Under the pieces are notes generated by a model, which was given only the letters and a program-made list of their open reading frames with translations, searched no databases and was not told the origin of the DNA. From the NCBI GenBank assembly GCA_018400565.1, contig JAGYMP010000083.1:1-7357 (forward strand): a stretch of 7,357 nt of DNA, read 5' to 3'. The DNA comes from Bacilli bacterium. GTDB lineage: Bacteria; Bacillota_I; Bacilli_A; Izemoplasmatales; Hujiaoplasmataceae. The number at the start of each line of letters is the position of its first letter. Positions within the stretch are counted from its first letter, which is position 1. This document shows positions 5,059 to 7,357 of this stretch, piece by piece. A program made the position numbers and the translations under genes.

Positions 5059-6320
5059 GATGATACCTCCAAATCAACGGTCAAATCACCGGTTCCCGTC
5101 ACTTCATCAAGCGGGAATTCAAACATCGTCATCTCGGCCGGCAAGACAAAAGTCAGTCGTTTCTCAAAAACGGCTGCTTCTTTTCCGTCCTGACGGATGA
5201 TGAGTTTGGCTTTTTCGATCTCTTGTTTTGAACGAAGGGCCACGACAGGCATTTCTTTCTTCAAATTCAGATCGAGCCGCTGAGGTGTCACATATCCGAC
5301 ATGGTTGCCGGACTTGAGATGAATCTCTTTTTTTGCTTCGCCGGATCGGTCCAACGAGGCACTCGCCGCCAATCCCGCCCGCTCACTTTCCTTGGTGACT
5401 TTGTCGACCAGATCATGGACCTGCAGGGCATTCCCCGCAACAAAAAGACCGGGAACGCTTGTTTCATATGCCTGGTTGATGCTCACGCTATTCGTGAGCG
5501 GATCGATATCCACGTCCAAATCCTCAATCAACGTCACTTCCGGAATCAATCCGACCGCCAGCAACAACACATCGACGTCAAAGGTTTTTTCACTTCCTCC
5601 TATCGGCTTGAAATCATCATCGACTTTTTGCACGATGATTTGTTTCAGGTTGTTGTTATCATCGGCGATGATGTCCGTCACGGTGTGGGAGAGATAAAGG
5701 GGGATGTCAAAATCATGCAGACATTGCACGATGTTGCGGTTAAGTCCGTTCGAATACGGCAAAATCTCCGCGACCCCCAACACTTCGGCACCCTCAAGAC
5801 GCATGCGTCTTGCCATGATGAGTCCGATATCGCCGCTTCCGAGCACGAAAGCTTTCTTGCCCGGCATGAGGCCATTGATGTTGATGTAGCGTTGGGCAAT
5901 CCCTGCGGTGAGCACACCGCTCGGACGATCGCCGGGAATTTGGATGGCACCACGGGTCTTTTCATAACATCCCGTCGTCATGATGATCACTTTGGACTCA
6001 TATTCAACAATGCCTTCTTCTTTTGACGAGGTGATCACCGTAAACACATCGTCATGTTTTTTTATCCCGGTCACCGTGGTATTCACCCGGTAATCAATAC
6101 CCGCTTCCAAAAAGCGTTCGATATAAATATCGGCATACTCCGGTCCGGTGTATTCTTCATCGAAGACCTCAAGACCGAACCCGTTATGGATGCATTGTCC
6201 GAGAATCCCGCCGAGTTCATCTTCACGTTCAACCAAAAAGACATCACGGTCTTCTTCATGGGCTTTGAGTGCTGCGGCCAGACCGCCGGCCCCGCCGCCG
6301 ATCACAATGATGTCTTTCAT
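5055..6320 (-). CDS. FAD/NAD(P)-dependent oxidoreductase (second flavoprotein of GlpA/DUF1667-type operon)
   Basis: A 421-residue two-dinucleotide-binding-domain flavoprotein. The visible motifs are the N-terminal FAD site IGGGAGG (7-13) with a closing acidic residue near VEREDELGG (30-38), GQCIHNGFG (41-49), TTGCYE (115-120), the NAD(P) site GSGDIG (161-166), and the second FAD motif VPGLFVAGN (289-297). The last 90 residues (about 332-421) form a C-terminal domain I cannot assign. It resembles the thioredoxin-reductase-like partners found beside GlpA-like enzymes and opine/sarcosine oxidases rather than classical E. coli GlpB. It probably moves electrons between the GlpA-like subunit and NAD(P) or a carrier. 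The start overlaps the upstream stop by four bases (6317-6320), with GAAGGTG as ribosome site, so translation is coupled. Confidence 0.9.
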   Translation of the reverse strand: MKDIIVIGGGAGGLAAALKAHEEDRDVFLVEREDELGGILGQCIHNGFGLEVFDEEYTGPEYADIYIERFLEAGIDYRVNTTVTGIKKHDDVFTVITSSKEEGIVEYESKVIIMTTGCYEKTRGAIQIPGDRPSGVLTAGIAQRYININGLMPGKKAFVLGSGDIGLIMARRMRLEGAEVLGVAEILPYSNGLNRNIVQCLHDFDIPLYLSHTVTDIIADDNNNLKQIIVQKVDDDFKPIGGSEKTFDVDVLLLAVGLIPEVTLIEDLDVDIDPLTNSVSINQAYETSVPGLFVAGNALQVHDLVDKVTKESERAGLAASASLDRSGEAKKEIHLKSGNHVGYVTPQRLDLNLKKEMPVVALRSKQEIEKAKLIIRQDGKEAAVFEKRLTFVLPAEMTMFEFPLDEVTGTGDLTVDLEVSS

Positions 6321-7357
6321 GATCGCACCTTCTTCGTGAACCCTTTGAACAGTTTTGAATCCTTGGTGTCATAGTTGACATCAAGGGGAGAGATACCTTT
6401 TTCACGGACAATCAGTTGGATGATTTCCTCTTCGCAATACCCGCCCTGGCATCTCCCCGCACCGGCACGCGTGCGTTTTTTGATGCCTTTGATGGTATCT
6501 GAACCGAGCGGACCGTGGATCGCATCAACGATTTCTCTCTCGGTGATGTGTTCGCATTTGCAGGTGATGTTACCATAGCGGTCATCGCTGTCGATCAGGC
6601 GTTTTTGTTCATCACGTGTTAAATCCTTGAAGGCTTTTTTTACGGTTCGGTTCGGATCGAATGACGGATTTTCTTCATAGGAGGCATCGATATCAATGAT
6701 CTCATGCAAAAGATATTCCGCAATCGCGGGTGCGGCTGTGAGACCGGGTGAATCAATCCCTCCGAGATAATAAAAATGCGGGTGATGTTTTGATGCTTTG
6801 ATGTAAAAATCATGACCATCGATGGAGGAACGCATCCCCGCGAACGAACGGATGATCCGGTGATAAGGGATATGGTCCGATAAATCCTTTGCATGTTGTC
6901 TAACGTAAGCCATGCCTTGTTGCGTCGTTTTCGCATGCACCCGCTCATCGATATATTCACTGCTCGGTCCGAGCAAAATCTCACCGTGCACCTGCGGTGT
7001 CAATAAAACGCCTTTGCCTTTGTCCGTGGGCAGAGGATAAATCACATGGTTGACAAAACCCTTCTCTTTGCGGTCGATGACAAAATATTCGCCTTTTCGC
7101 GGTGTCACATTGAACGGCGGTTTTTCCAGGAAACTGCCGATCTTATCTGCCATGATGCCGGCGGCATTGATGATGTGTCTGCTTTTAATGGTCGTTTCAT
7201 GGTTGACTTCGATTAAAAAACCATCATCGATTGCATCGATGTCAGTCACTTCTGCGTTCTTTTTGAATGTGACACCATTATCAAGCGCATTTTCCATGGC
7301 TCTGAACACAACTTCCCAGGGATAAATCACCTTTGTGGTCGGCAGACTCAACACTTG
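6317..7357 (-). CDS. GlpA-like FAD-dependent oxidoreductase with C-terminal BFD-type [2Fe-2S] domain (5' partial)
   Basis: The 3' part of a DAO-family flavoprotein whose frame runs off the window end; the first visible codons are not a start. About 346 residues are seen, and the N-terminal GxGxxG FAD site, roughly the first 130 residues of a protein near 480-500, is missing. Numbering from the GTG at 7352-7354, AAGIMADKIG (64-73), TPRKGEY (84-90), RSFAGMRSS (169-177) and GGIDSPGLTAAPAIAEYL (198-215) belong to the oxidase fold. The C-terminus is a BFD-like [2Fe-2S] domain with Cys265, Cys267, Cys302 and Cys307 (CKC and CQGGYC). It is likely the catalytic subunit, by analogy an anaerobic glycerol-3-phosphate dehydrogenase, but the substrate is inferred and other 2-hydroxy acids or amines are possible. 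It is followed by two coupled genes; the promoter is outside the window. Confidence 0.85.
   Translation of the reverse strand, partial: QVLSLPTTKVIYPWEVVFRAMENALDNGVTFKKNAEVTDIDAIDDGFLIEVNHETTIKSRHIINAAGIMADKIGSFLEKPPFNVTPRKGEYFVIDRKEKGFVNHVIYPLPTDKGKGVLLTPQVHGEILLGPSSEYIDERVHAKTTQQGMAYVRQHAKDLSDHIPYHRIIRSFAGMRSSIDGHDFYIKASKHHPHFYYLGGIDSPGLTAAPAIAEYLLHEIIDIDASYEENPSFDPNRTVKKAFKDLTRDEQKRLIDSDDRYGNITCKCEHITEREIVDAIHGPLGSDTIKGIKKRTRAGAGRCQGGYCEEEIIQLIVREKGISPLDVNYDTKDSKLFKGFTKKVRS

Noticed and set aside
5301..6026. Long plus-strand open frame of 241 codons opposite the flavoprotein gene
   Set aside because: It is antisense to a gene with clear FAD/NAD motifs, has no family resemblance or ribosome site, and reflects codon bias of the real gene.
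1..7357. TGA=Trp mycoplasma-type genetic code
   Set aside because: TGA ends five genes at family-consistent lengths and within ATGA overlaps, and Trp is encoded by TGG.

Overview
The window looks like chromosomal DNA from a low-to-moderate GC, Gram-positive-type bacterium: Bacillota or a related Mollicutes-like lineage that keeps the standard code. The evidence is strong AGGAGG-type ribosome binding sites, TTGACA/TATAAT and TGnTATAAT promoters, compact U-tract terminators, a split-type Fe-S L-serine dehydratase and a DUF1667-containing oxidoreductase operon. TGA is used as a stop (five genes) and TGG encodes Trp, so this is not a TGA=Trp mycoplasma code. The exact genus cannot be read from the sequence. 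No mobile element, CRISPR, tRNA or rRNA was seen, and no gene-free stretch exceeds 300 bases.

Layout. (1) 1-701, plus strand: the 3' part of the L-serine dehydratase alpha subunit gene (sdaAA). It converges, across a shared hairpin terminator, on (2) a minus-strand homoserine dehydrogenase (hom, 762-1847) that lacks a C-terminal ACT domain. Hom has its own extended -10 promoter, with a perfect 12-bp palindrome at the predicted start site and two further copies upstream. (3) A cold-shock protein gene (1990-2187, minus). The predicted 5' end of its mRNA carries an 8-nt sequence perfectly complementary to its own Shine-Dalgarno. (4) A large minus-strand gene (2435-4507) for a membrane-anchored alpha/beta hydrolase with about ten further membrane helices. 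It is interrupted by one in-frame TAG just before the nucleophile motif and preceded by a leader containing an intrinsic-terminator-like hairpin. (5) A tightly coupled minus-strand operon (4693-7357 and beyond): a GlpA-like FAD oxidoreductase with a BFD-type Fe-S domain, a second FAD/NAD(P) oxidoreductase, and a small Cys-rich DUF1667 protein.

How the genes relate. The three-gene redox operon probably forms one membrane- or NAD-linked flavoprotein/Fe-S dehydrogenase, by analogy anaerobic glycerol-3-phosphate oxidation, although the substrate is inferred. Serine dehydratase and homoserine dehydrogenase are ordinary amino-acid catabolism and biosynthesis. The cold-shock and hydrolase genes are separate transcription units. 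The points most worth a second look are the lone TAG in the hydrolase, the anti-Shine-Dalgarno element in the cold-shock leader, the hydrolase leader terminator and the palindrome cluster at the hom promoter.
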